NCBI GenBank assembly: GCA_032622095.1
Contig: CP136065.1
Coordinates: forward strand, 247,379,474-247,443,473
Length of the DNA stretch: 64,000 nt
Direction of reading: 5' to 3'
Origin: Siphonodentalium dalli
Taxonomy: Eukaryota > Mollusca > Scaphopoda > Gadilida > Siphonodentaliidae
Shown: positions 1 to 10,124 of the stretch, in pieces
How the letters are laid out: each line of letters begins with the position of its first letter
Numbering within the stretch: position 1 is the stretch's first letter
Notes under the pieces: generated by a model
What the model was told of the DNA's origin: nothing
Databases searched by the model: none
Seen by the model: the letters and a program-made list of their open reading frames with translations, nothing else
Position numbers and translations under genes: made by a program

Positions 1-922
1 GTGTCAGGAATGAATTTTCCAACTGTATAAATCTGATTATATTGCATTCATACTGCTTGATGCAACACATGTATAGCAAATAGCCAATTGTTAGTGTTCA
101 CACACCTGTGGTACTATTATTTCCCTTCTAAATGTTATGTATGTTGTTATCTGTTTGAAATATTGGGCAATTCCATGTTGGAGAGAAAAAAATGCTAAAA
201 TGTTAAAAGAATTGTTCTTTTTTCTGACATTGTCCCTTTTGATATCTCCAAAACCATTCTGAATGGTACGTCCGTTACCTTGGAATCGCCCTATTGTGTT
301 TTTTAAAGGAAGGGAGAATGATTTCTAAAGGAAAATCCAAAAATGTCATTAGTGTTACCCTCATGTCATTGGTGTTACCGTAATAAAATCCATCTCCTAA
401 GAAAACCAGTGAGGATTGTTGCTCTCATTTTTCTGCCACAGGTAGAGACAAATAGACTTTATCTCCTACCTATAGTTTGATTGGGAAATTATTCATGACT
501 ACATTATTTGCAAAAACAAACAAAGACCAAATTTATAACATTATATCATATAACAGCGATAACAGACCATATCTTAAAATGTAGATCATTCTCCATACAT
601 GTATGTCTCATATGTGGAAGTCAATAGGTATGACCTACCTGTTAAGCATGATGAGTTTTGGTCATAATAACTTTTCTGTAAAAAGAGCATTACACCCTTG
701 GTTGATATCGTAACACAAATGACAAACATTTGGCTCATGGTTGGTTACTTATGGTTGCCATGGCAACCACGATGACATTTTAGCACTGCTGCACATGTTT
801 CTCGTACCTGCCAACCATGTATAATGATAATGAGTATTTAACTTCCTTCAGTATTTCGTTTCAAAATTAGTTTTTTATTTACCCAAAATGCACACTTTTG
901 AAATATTGACCCTTGTGCGACA
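1..922. other. no recognised feature
   Basis: AT-rich sequence with frequent stops in all frames. The only pattern noted is a short direct repeat of a TGTCATT-GTGTTACC motif near 345-385. Confidence 0.5.
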
Positions 923-1303
923 TTGCTTCTAAACGATATATATCTCCACAAAACCAACACAGATAACACCTCTCACATATCTGTAGATGGAGATATTTTG
1001 CAGAATATCAGAGATAGGGCTAAAGCTCTTCAAAATTTCCGTCGGACTCATAATGGTATTTTCTATGAAACTTATAAATTATTGAGAAACAAGATCCAGT
1101 ACCAAATAAGGAAAGTTAAAGCCACATATTTTACTAACAAATTAAAGGTGAACAAAAATAATTCTAAAGCTCTATGGAAGTCTCTGAAAGATCTTGGTGC
1201 CCAACCAAAGAAGGGCCGTGGTAGTTCAGGAAATGTATCTCTTAAAATTGGGGATGATATTATTTCAGATAAGAGGGAGAAGGGTGGGATTAGCACGGGT
1301 TGA
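923..1303 (+). pseudogene. non-LTR retrotransposon fragment (linker before RT)
   Basis: An open stretch encodes QNIRDRAKALQNFRRTHNGI and later YQIRKVKATYFTNKLKVNKN and ALWKSLKDLG. This pattern (basic YKxLRNKxQxxIRKxKxxY followed by W-KxLKxLG) is typical of the region between endonuclease and reverse transcriptase of LINE ORF2 proteins. No RT motifs follow, so it is a short relic. Confidence 0.7.
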
Positions 1304-1840
1304 TTATCGTGTTTGTATATAATATATATATATAAAGGTACGAGTATCTATTTAGTAGTTATTATTAAGCTAGGTTTATTCACTATCTTGTCCCTCTGCT
1401 GAACTCTACAGTCAAGCTGCATTCTTGTTATATTTATATATCTATAATTTTTATATTTATACTATAAGAATGTCACACTCTGTATTGCTCTTTTGCATAT
1501 GTGCTTATGCTCAATTGTCTACATGTTTTTCATCCATTAGCCATTCAAAAATTATCTATCTATCTAGATACATGTACATGTATGTCAGTGCAGGAACCAA
1601 TTCTGGTTATAGATGCACTGGTCCAGGTGCTACCACGGCCCAGTAATTTTATAACCCCATGGTGACTCCAATAGCGTTCTTTAAGTTCAATATGCACACA
1701 CCACAGCATGTACAAGGGTCATGACTCATCCATTAATGTCCGTGCCCGATCAGAGACTGAAAGCCTACTGCACCCACCACAACATATCTGGACAAAAACT
1801 GTAATGGGGGGGGGGGTCTGCATTCGGATCTTTAGTGCCA

Positions 1841-2480
1841 CCGCAGATGCTGCGATTAAAATCGGAAGTGGGGAAAATCACAGACCTGTGGAGAAAAGTT
1901 ACTTAAATTGCCCTCAGACGCTACAGTGCTGCGATGTATGCAGTTACGATTTTATCCACGTGATCGATCACATGATAGCAAAATGTTATATCACATTCTC
2001 CGCATTATGCAATTATATACATGGCATGTATCTCAATTTTCCAAACTAACAAGTTGAACTTGAAAGTTCAAGTGAAATTTAATAAATTTTTTATTTTGAC
2101 ATGTTTGTATACCTGTCAACTCCACAGCTGCCGCAATTTCAACAATTGTCACAGCACTCTTCTCCTTGTCTGCATAGCAGATGGCTGATATGTGGTATAG
2201 GCCTGCACTCCCTGCGTTGCCATATGTGTTTTTGTAAGTCCAAGAAGTTTGTGAACTTTGCTCCATTTTTGAATTTTTTCTTTACACATGACCAGTGCGA
2301 CCATGTGAGTTTGTGACAGCTACAATTGCACGCGTTGCCAAGGTCACGCCACGATTTTCCTGGTAAAAATCAAACATTGCTTGATCGCTACAATTTGACT
2401 GCGACATTGTCGTGGGCATGCACAGTGGATGTTCCAGCTGCGATTTTCCCCACTTACGATTTTAATCGCAGCGTCTGCGG
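1841..2480 (+). mobile_element. TIR DNA element, copy A
   Basis: It begins CCGCAGATGCTGCGATTAAA and ends with the inverted counterpart TTTAATCGCAGCGTCTGCGG; about 35 bp of terminal inverted repeat are visible. No transposase is seen. Copy B at 5659-6292 is in the opposite orientation and shares the interior, including the ACGTGATCGATCACATGATA segment. I see no clear target-site duplication and leave the superfamily open. Confidence 0.7.
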
Positions 2481-2577
2481 TAGTTCAGTCATGAACGTAG
2501 TGCGTATCCTTCAATCTGCGAAAGCGGTCATGTTGACCTACGTCTGCGGGGGCTCTTATTCAGTGATCTCCTATGAT

Positions 2578-3072
2578 ATGGGAGGCCAAATTCACATTTA
2601 TTAATAATTGTGCTTCGGCGCAATTCAATTGCGTTTCAGTCCAATTCAATTGCGTTGAAGCACAATTGAAAATTAATTGCGCTTCAGGCTCAGCACAATT
2701 AATTTTATATATATGGCTACATGCACCCCCCAGTTAATTAATGAATAAATCCAATAGAAAATTATTTGCGCTTCAGCGCAATTATTTTCCCATATATGGG
2801 AACCCCCAGTTAATTAATGGAATAACCTATCTATTCAGGGGTGTAAGCGTGTAACAATAATTGCGCTTCAGCGCAATTCAATTGCGCTTCAGCGCAATTC
2901 AATTGCGCTTCAGCGCAATTAATATGAATCAAGCTGGATTGTGCTTCAGCGCAATAGAATTGCGCTTCAGCACAATTGGATTGCGCTTCAGCACAATTGG
3001 ATTGCGCTATGTACAGCACAATTGGATTGCGCTTCAGCGCAATTATTAATAAATGTGAATTTGGCCTCCCAT
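2578..3072. mobile_element. TIR element filled with a palindromic short satellite
   Basis: It starts ATGGGAGGCCAAATTCACAT and ends with the exact inverse ATGTGAATTTGGCCTCCCAT. The interior is a series of units around CAATTGCGCTTCAGCGCAAT, themselves palindromic, so both strands look alike and short mirror ORFs appear on both. Confidence 0.75.
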
Positions 3073-3157
3073 AAAGTTTGATAAAGACAAGTTTAAAGTT
3101 ACTGAGCTAATCCGCTCCTCTTTTCAATTCAATTCAATAATATAATAATAAAATAAC

Positions 3158-3702
3158 GAAAAAGCAATATTTTCATTCCGAGTGTGATAAAATTACCTAA
3201 CCTTTTAAGTATAGCATAAACACCTCAAATGAAATTTTTGGCAAATTGAAAACTATTATTTTTGAGGTATTAAAACTCGTGTGTAATTTGGAATAGTCGT
3301 TATGCAAGAAACAGGAAGTAAGTACCCGGAGATCTATTTACGGTCTACATAAAAGGCCGGTTGATCATCCGGTTGGCTGCACCGACCTAAACAGGGCAAA
3401 CTCTTTGCAGCATCCTCTCCGTTCCAATGCGATAGATAAGAACAATATGAACTGAACCAGATATAGACAATTTTAATTCAAAAGCATAAGAACTAAGATC
3501 ATGTCAGAAATCCTTAACAAAATTTATGTCCTCGTGGCGCGAACGATGGGAGATAACTCTCCTGGAATTTGTCAACCGGATGGTTAACCGGCCTTTTGGT
3601 AGACCGGAAATTACTTCTTAGGGCACTTACTTCCGGTTTCTTGCATAACGAAAGGACAGGTAATTTTATCCCACTTGGATTGAAAATATTGCTTTTTCAA
3701 CG
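3158..3702. mobile_element. inverted-repeat MITE
   Basis: Outer arms GAAAAAGCAATATTTTC (left) and GAAAATATTGCTTTTTC (right), and inner arms CGTTATGCAAGAAAC and GTTTCTTGCATAACG, are inverted copies. The left arm carries about 90 bp extra between the outer and inner parts. No coding sequence is seen. Confidence 0.65.
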
Positions 3703-3876
3703 CTCTAAAAATTGCAAAAGAATCTCAGACAAATCGAAAATGATACTTGATAAATTTCCATCCTCCGTTCCTCTCAATGTCTCATGACATGAGCCTGAGG
3801 CCTCACAGTCACGCTAATTAACTAATTCAGTAATTGGCCCTTATTCAAGTTATTGCCATATGATATTGGGTCGTTA

Positions 3877-4693
3877 GGCCCCTCAAAAAAGATTACTTGT
3901 TTATCATAGGTTTTTTTTTCCAGGATAGGGGCGGGAGGGACATTTGTGTTTTGGTTTTTGTTTTGGGATCCGATAAGGTAAGTTATCGGGAAAAACGTAA
4001 TATATAACTACTTTCACAAAACTCATGTTTTATTTCAATCTATTTCGGCACAAATCTAGTTCTCTTCTTTTCAACAGGCAGTCCTGTCCCTCTGCAAGCT
4101 GTGCATATTGGGTAAGATCTTTCATTCAATGGTTCCAGGTCGTCTTCTGTTCCACAATGTATACATATTCTATAATTACCCGCACTATACCAAGGCAATT
4201 CTATCTTGTCTTGGCAAGATAGATTTCCCTTAATATAGACGGGTGGATAGTCAGTATCATCGTTGAAGAGATCACTCAGGACCGCGCCGCACGAGTAGGA
4301 TATGTTCTCCATCAGGGACTGGAGAGAGTTGACTTCATTCCGCTCCAACACGTGCTGGTATGCTCTGGGAGTGTTGTCCCGTAAAAGGGCTTAAGAACCT
4401 TCGGCCCATCGGTGATTTGTATAATCATAAATCCCATAGTCTATACCGCGTAACAGACAAATACTTTAATTTTATAAAATCGTGTGATCGATCGGCATAC
4501 CGTGTACCGATGTTTATACTTTGCGTAATGTGACTTCCTGGATATAGAGTAGTCATTCTTTGACCGATATTGAGCTCCGCGTAAAGCATATTTTGGTGTT
4601 CTGGAGATAATATAAAAAACAAAAAATAATACTCACGGGAGGAATTTTAGGGGCGGGTGCCTATGATAAACAAGTAATCTTTTTTGAGGGGCC
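3877..4693 (-). mobile_element. PIF/Harbinger-like element with perfect 34-bp TIRs
   Basis: Positions 3877-3910 and 4660-4693 are perfect inverted repeats (34/34), starting GGCCCCTCAAAAAAGATTAC. Both sides are flanked by TTA (3874-3876, 4694-4696), a 3-bp target duplication as in PIF/Harbinger. The element is 817 bp and carries a single small ORF rather than a transposase, so it is non-autonomous or carries captured sequence. The perfect TIRs suggest recent activity. Confidence 0.8.
4040..4351 (-). CDS. small zinc-ribbon-like ORF inside the PIF-like element
   Basis: About 103 residues, open a little further upstream without an ATG (…LLRDNTPRAYQHVLERNE…). It has a C-x2-C-x17-C-x2-C pattern (CIHCG…CTACRG) near its C-terminus, then a basic tail ending RFVPK. 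This looks like the C-terminal zinc-binding end of a larger protein, either the element's own second ORF or a captured exon. No start codon or splice acceptor is certain. I do not recognise the family. Confidence 0.5.
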   Translation of the reverse strand: MLERNEVNSLQSLMENISYSCGAVLSDLFNDDTDYPPVYIKGNLSCQDKIELPWYSAGNYRICIHCGTEDDLEPLNERSYPICTACRGTGLPVEKKRTRFVPK

Positions 4694-4696
4694 TTA

Positions 4697-5658
4697 TTGT
4701 AACTTTTTATACATGTATCATATGTCGTAATATGATTATGAGGGGGTCCACCCCCCTTTTTGTATGACGGATTCCGGGGTTAATATAGAGTATTCGGATG
4801 CCGAGTGTCAGTACGCTGGATGCCGAAACCTGTATATTTAGTATTCTGGATGCCGAAATTACAATGATGGATATTATTTATGTTGTTTTTGGCATTCATA
4901 ATTAACTATGGTTGTCACATATTTAATTTTCCTACACGTTGAACGACGGCATTTCACAATAGTCCCACGTCAATACCGTAGAATCAATGACAACAATAGT
5001 GTATACGGTGAACGCAAAATGTATAGTATGAGAGATAACTCGATCGCTTTCGAGACTTCGACCTTGAAAATCTAACTTAGTAAACATGGCGCTCAAATTT
5101 GAGGCTTCTAGTCCAGGAGATATTGGTCGACCTCTGCACCCCCAGCTAGGACTCAACTTCACCCCACTAATTTTCTTTCTTAATGTCTCCTCTAATTTTT
5201 TTCGCTTAACCAGAAGAAAAAAAGTGGCCGCAGAGACTCCAGACAAGAGTCTTATTTAACAAATAGAATGCAAGCAGTAGTTATATATGGCACTCTATCC
5301 AAATTTGAACGTATCACCTGTGGAGTCGGTATCCATGCAGCTAACTGGGACCTTCGCCAACTGGGACCTCAAGTCTGGCTAACTGGGACCTTGGCTGACT
5401 GGGACCTTGGCTAACTTGGACCTTCAGATGTATTATTATTAATCATTTCATTAAATTAAATTTTTATTATTAAAGTCATGAAAGTTAAAAACAACATTTT
5501 AAAACAATAACATTAAACAAAACAATAAAAACACTATACAAGTTTGATCTGCGGGTATTGCAGTTCTGTTTAGCACAACTGTATCTGTATGTATATATGC
5601 TGTCGGATACAGCGGCAAGTTTCCCTTCATGGCTCTCTGATTCAATCGGTTAGTGCCA
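4697..5658. other. gene-free stretch with repeat relics
   Basis: About 5110-5245 is a copy, in reverse orientation, of the sequence at 14555-14690 (shared AAAATTAGAGGAGAC and GAAGTTGAGTCCT). About 5335-5425 is a short tandem repeat of CTAACTGGGACCTT. Nothing else is recognised. Confidence 0.55.
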
Positions 5659-6292
5659 CCGCACATGCTGCGATTAAAATCGTAAGTGGGGAAAATCGCA
5701 GGAGGAAGCATCCAATGCGCATGCCCATGACAATATCATAGCCAAATCGTAGAAATCAAGCACTGTTTGATTTTACCAGGAAAATCGTGGCGTGACCTTG
5801 GCAACGCACACGATCATAGCTGTCACATGACCACTGTCGCACTGGTCATGTTGTAAATACCACGAAAAGAAAACATTCAAAAATGGAGCAAAGTATACAA
5901 ACTTCTTGCATGCACATACAAAAACGAGGCCACATTTGTGGAGATGTGGCACGACAGGGAGTGCAGGCCTATACCACATATCAGGCAAGGAGTAGAGGGC
6001 TGCCGCAATTGTTGAAATTCAATTTGGGCAGCTGAGCCTGTTGAGTTGACAGGTACAAAAATGTAAAAATACAAAAATATTAAATTTCACTTGAACTTTC
6101 AACACCAACTTGTTAGTTTAGAAAATTGAGATACATGCCATGCATATGTATAAATTTAGTTGTATAATGTGGAGAATGTGGTATAACATTTTGTTATCAT
6201 GTGATCGATCACGTGGATAAAATCGTAGCTGCAAACATCATAGCGTCTGCGGGCAAACTACGATTTCTCCACCTACGATTTACGATTTACTT
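5659..6292 (-). mobile_element. TIR DNA element, copy B (inverted)
   Basis: Copy of the 1841-2480 element in reverse orientation. It begins CCGCACATGCTGCGATTAAA; the other end is rearranged, with repeated TACGATTT motifs. Together with copy A it forms a large inverted pair around 2.5-5.6 kb. It is non-autonomous. Confidence 0.65.
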
Positions 6293-6894
6293 GTGAAAAT
6301 GGGTGAAGATCTAAAAAGTACTATTTTTATGTAAAAAATCTAAAAAGTACTATTTTTTATGTAATGACATTTACATGAACAATTTTACTGTTTTGGTTGG
6401 AAGCTGATGTGGATCTGACATAATTAGCACTGTGTAGGAACTGTTACATCGGAAGTCGTTCTATCGCCGGTATTGTGATGGTTCTTGCCTGATTTGTTAC
6501 GGTTCCTGATGATTGAAAATAATCATTTTTGTGACAAAATCACGCATAATTATAGATATATTGAATATATTATACTTTCCTGAATGAACAGAGGCTACAG
6601 AAGTGCCGTGTTATCGAAACCTGACCTCTAGACCACAATTAACTCGGTATTAGCGAGTTAATGCGTAAATATCAACATGTTATCACTGAAAATCAAGCCA
6701 CGTGGACGCAATTTCTTTGTTTTTCGTGGCGTATAAAATATGAAACGCATCCTGAAGACAAACACTGACTATAAAGTATACCTGTGTTATTCTTATTCTT
6801 CTGTAAAATAGCTGAGAAAGTATCCCGATAGGGGTTGATAATTGGGAGCTGTGGCCTCGTAATCAACACGAATGATTTATTGACTTTGTTGACT
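6293..6894. other. no recognised feature
   Basis: AT-rich sequence with a direct repeat of ATCTAAAAAGTACTATTTTT near 6310-6360. No gene or element ends were seen. Confidence 0.45.
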
Positions 6895-8566
6895 TTATTA
6901 ACATATATCTCTTATATATTTTGAAGACCTCTGTCTGTATGTCATTTATACTCGGAAACGGGTGGAGCTATCGATTTGAAATTTGGTTTTTGAATAGCCC
7001 GGACAACGTCGGGCTCATCGGCTAGTCTCATATATATTTTGAAGACCTCTGTCTGTATGTCCTTTATAGAATAGAAAACGACTGCACCCATATTTATATC
7101 TTTATATTGACCATATTCGGAGGTGTTAATGATGAACGCTCTTTATTACAATCGAAGCTGCTAAACGGCTACCCATGCGTAAAATACGGATGCAAAACGA
7201 AACACGGAATGCAATTATCTCGATTAAAAAGGCAGAATGGGTTGTTGTGTCATATATGTCCTAGGAACAGGGGCATTTTTCATCGGGTCAGTCTTTGAGG
7301 GACGGGTACCATGAATTAATTCATGAAAAACAAAAAATGCGTGTTGTGCTGTCGTTCATAGGAAGGGAAGGGGGGATTTCATCGGGTCAGTTTTTCCGCC
7401 CGATAACAATCGAAGCTGCTAAACGGCTACCCATGCGTAAAATACGGATGCAAAACGAAACGCGGAATGCAATTATCTCGATTAAAAAGGCAGAATGGGT
7501 TGTTATGTCATATATGTCCTAGGAACATGGGGAATTTTTCATCGGGTCAGTCTTCGAGGGACGGGTACCATGAATTAATTCATGAAAAACAAAAAAATGC
7601 GTGTTGTCCTGTCTTTCATAGGAAGGGAAGGGGGGGTTTCGTCGGGTCAGTTTTTCCGCACGAAAAAGGCCGAATAAAGGCCGTATAAAATAAAAAAAAC
7701 AATTAAATTTAAAAATAAAAAATTCAATTCAATTCAATTAAAAAAAAAAAAGTTTTTAAAATGTCATGTTTCTGACCAACCACGCCAGTGGCGGCCTAAC
7801 CTGCTATCTCATATATATTTTGAGACCTCTGTCTGTCTGTATGTCCTTTATAGAATCGAAAACGGGTTGACCGATCGAGACCAAACTTCCTATCCAAAGG
7901 TAAAATCCCACGGGAATCGTCGACGTCGCATTTTGGAGAACCCCAGAGCACCCATTCTCCACTCTCAGTCTAAAAAAAAACGGCACTACGGTGGTTAATC
8001 AAGTGATAATTTAATGAGCGTTTGTTTTTGGCGCATCGCTATAAAGAGCGTTTGTTTACCATTCAACGTTATTAGCATCTGCAGAGAGATAATTCGGAAA
8101 CGGGTGGAGCTATCGACTTGAAATTTGGTATGTGAATGTATCTTGCCCCAGATACGAATTTTATCAGGTCGGCGACCCCGTGCGGCGCCCGCTTCGCGCA
8201 GACCAGATCTCGGAAAAGGGTGGAGCTATCGACTTGAAATTTGGCATGTGAATGTATCTTGCGCCGGGTACAAATTTTTCTTATATATATTTTGAATAGC
8301 CCGGACAACGTTGGGCTCATCGGCTAGTCTCATATATATTTTGAAGACCTCTGTTTGTCTGTATGTCATTAATACAAATCTACGATTCTCGACCGATCAG
8401 GACGAAACTTCGTACGTGTGTGTAGTTTGACCAGGCGGTCGTCGTTGTCGTATTGGCGAGCCCGTGCGGCGCCCGCTTCGCGCATGCGCAGACGAATTCT
8501 CGGAAACGGGTGGAGCTATCGACTTGAAATTTGGTATGTGAATGTATCTTGCCCCGGATACGAATA
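6895..8566. repeat. clustered copies of a dispersed repeat
   Basis: The phrase TCATATATATTTTGAAGACC followed by TCTGTCTGTATGTC recurs near 6905, 7026, 7806 and 8329. GGGTGGAGCTATCGACTTGA with GAAATTTGG recurs near 6960, 8101, 8220 and 8508. The same family occurs reversed at 39116-39838. It is a non-coding element family that I cannot classify. Confidence 0.65.
7148..7660 (+). repeat. 257-bp unit repeated twice in tandem
   Basis: ACAATCGAAGCTGCTAAACG starts copies at 7148 and 7405, with the whole unit closely repeated (shared GGGACGGGTACCATGAATTA and ATCGGGTCAGTTTTTCCGC). The small ORFs over it are repeat products. Confidence 0.8.
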
Positions 8567-9008
8567 TTAACCCTTTAAGTGCCAGGTCCGATTTCTGTAT
8601 CAACCCATATACCCGTGCCAATGCATTCTCTCATATATGTGAGTCGACCATAGGTCGCCTCGCATATATAAGAGAATGCATTGGCCTAACAATTTTTCAT
8701 CATTTGTTATTATTTTTTACAATTTTAATATTTTTTTCTTATTTTCTTTATCTCTTTCAGTGCCAGACTTATTTTGTAGGTTTAGTGCTAGGGAATCTTA
8801 CATTTTTCATGGGCATCAAAATTATTACTATGAATACTTGGTGATAGTTTTGAGTTATAACATGCCCCTAAGGTTTTATCCAGTTTGTTATAACATGCCC
8901 CTAAGGTTTTATCCAGTTTGTTTTTAAATTTGTTTTATTTTTTAGGGTCGGTTTTACAGACCGTAAATTAGGGCCGATGAGATCGGCCCCTGGCACTGAA
9001 AGGGTTAA
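8567..9008. mobile_element. TTAA MITE, GTGCCAGG family, with hairpin cassette
   Basis: It is flanked by TTAA on both sides, with TIRs CCCTTTAAGTGCCAGG and (inverse) CCCTTTCAGTGCCAGG. The ends and target fit piggyBac-type non-autonomous elements. Positions 8616-8685 are the palindromic cassette. A 32-33 bp direct repeat (TTATAACATGCCCCTAAGG…) lies near 8855-8920. A second family member is at 62436-62685. Confidence 0.82.
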
Positions 9009-9108
9009 TGCTGGACCATTATTGACTAGGTCATTGTCTTTTGTGTTATGTTTTGATATATTTCAATTGTAAAGTTATATTCATACGGTATGTGTTTTAT
9101 CTTTCAAG

Positions 9109-10124
9109 GCTGATATTCTTAACAATGGGGGAGTGCACTGATGGAATTAATGCCCTTATTAGGCATCGGAGCCAGAGACCAACTTTTGCTAGAATGATTT
9201 CATGGGAAATGAGCAAAGATGTCGTACCAAGAAAGCGGCATAGTTCTAAAACATCAAAGAAGCGACATCCATCTGCTGTCGGAGAGGTGACAAATGAAGA
9301 GGAGGATGAAATTCCAGATGATGATTTATCGGATTCGTATTCTGACGATAGCATTTATTTAACAGCTGATGAGAGCCCCAATGAACATAGTGATGATGAT
9401 TCTACAAGTGTCGGAACCGAGAGTGTTTCTGAATCGATAACATCATCTGTTAGTGCAGCGTCTGCTAGTACAGCGTCTGCTGATTGTAACTACACTCCTT
9501 CAGAGGGACGTCGAAGGCGTTTGAGTAAGAAACAAAGAAAGAGTAAACGTAAAAAGTTTAAATTATTTTATAGTGATAGTTTATTCGCAAATGAAGATTC
9601 CTTCAATATTACGGGAATGAATGAATTAACGCTTGATATTGATGAGTTACTGAATGAATCGCAGAGAATTTCTGTGCAGAAAAGCGTGCCAAGTCTTCTG
9701 GAAATTTGTTTACAGACAGCGTGGAAAAGTGGATTAAAATTTGAGGAAAAACCACCTGGCTTGATGCCACTTATACACTCTCATCGCCATAGTGGTCATT
9801 TCTCATCTATGCAGCTGAAAACATTACAAAATCATTTCAAAGATCTTAACCATAAGGATGCAGTTAATACAGAAATATGGCAGATGAATGCAAGCGGTAG
9901 TCGAGAGGGTCATTGTAAGATGCTATGGCGAGCAATGAGAAATGTATGGAACGAACATGATATCCAATGTCCACGGAGGTCAGGGGCTGAACAAAACCTC
10001 CCGTATCTTGGTTCACGAACCACGTCGTTTCTCAGATGGACATCCATACAAGCATTGTTTAGGAATATGGATACTAACAATTATGATCGTGAATGCTGGC
10101 ATGCTACCATGGGTGCCATCTCAG
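9109..10124 (+). CDS. exon 1 (first coding), residues 1-333
   Basis: The acceptor is ctttcaag ending at 9108, followed by 16 nt of 5'UTR and ATG at 9125. The exon holds the acidic, serine-rich and basic low-complexity segments and then a folded-looking region beginning near SVPSLLEICLQTAWKSGL. The donor is CTCAG|GTCAGT at 10124/10125. One base of the split codon is left over, which matches exon 2. The open frame runs on past the donor into a repeated copy of the exon end, so the apparent longer ORF to 10273 is intronic. Confidence 0.87.

Noticed and set aside
1072-1296. Minus-strand ORF opposite the LINE fragment
   Set aside because: Shadow of the plus-strand frame, which has the LINE-like motifs.
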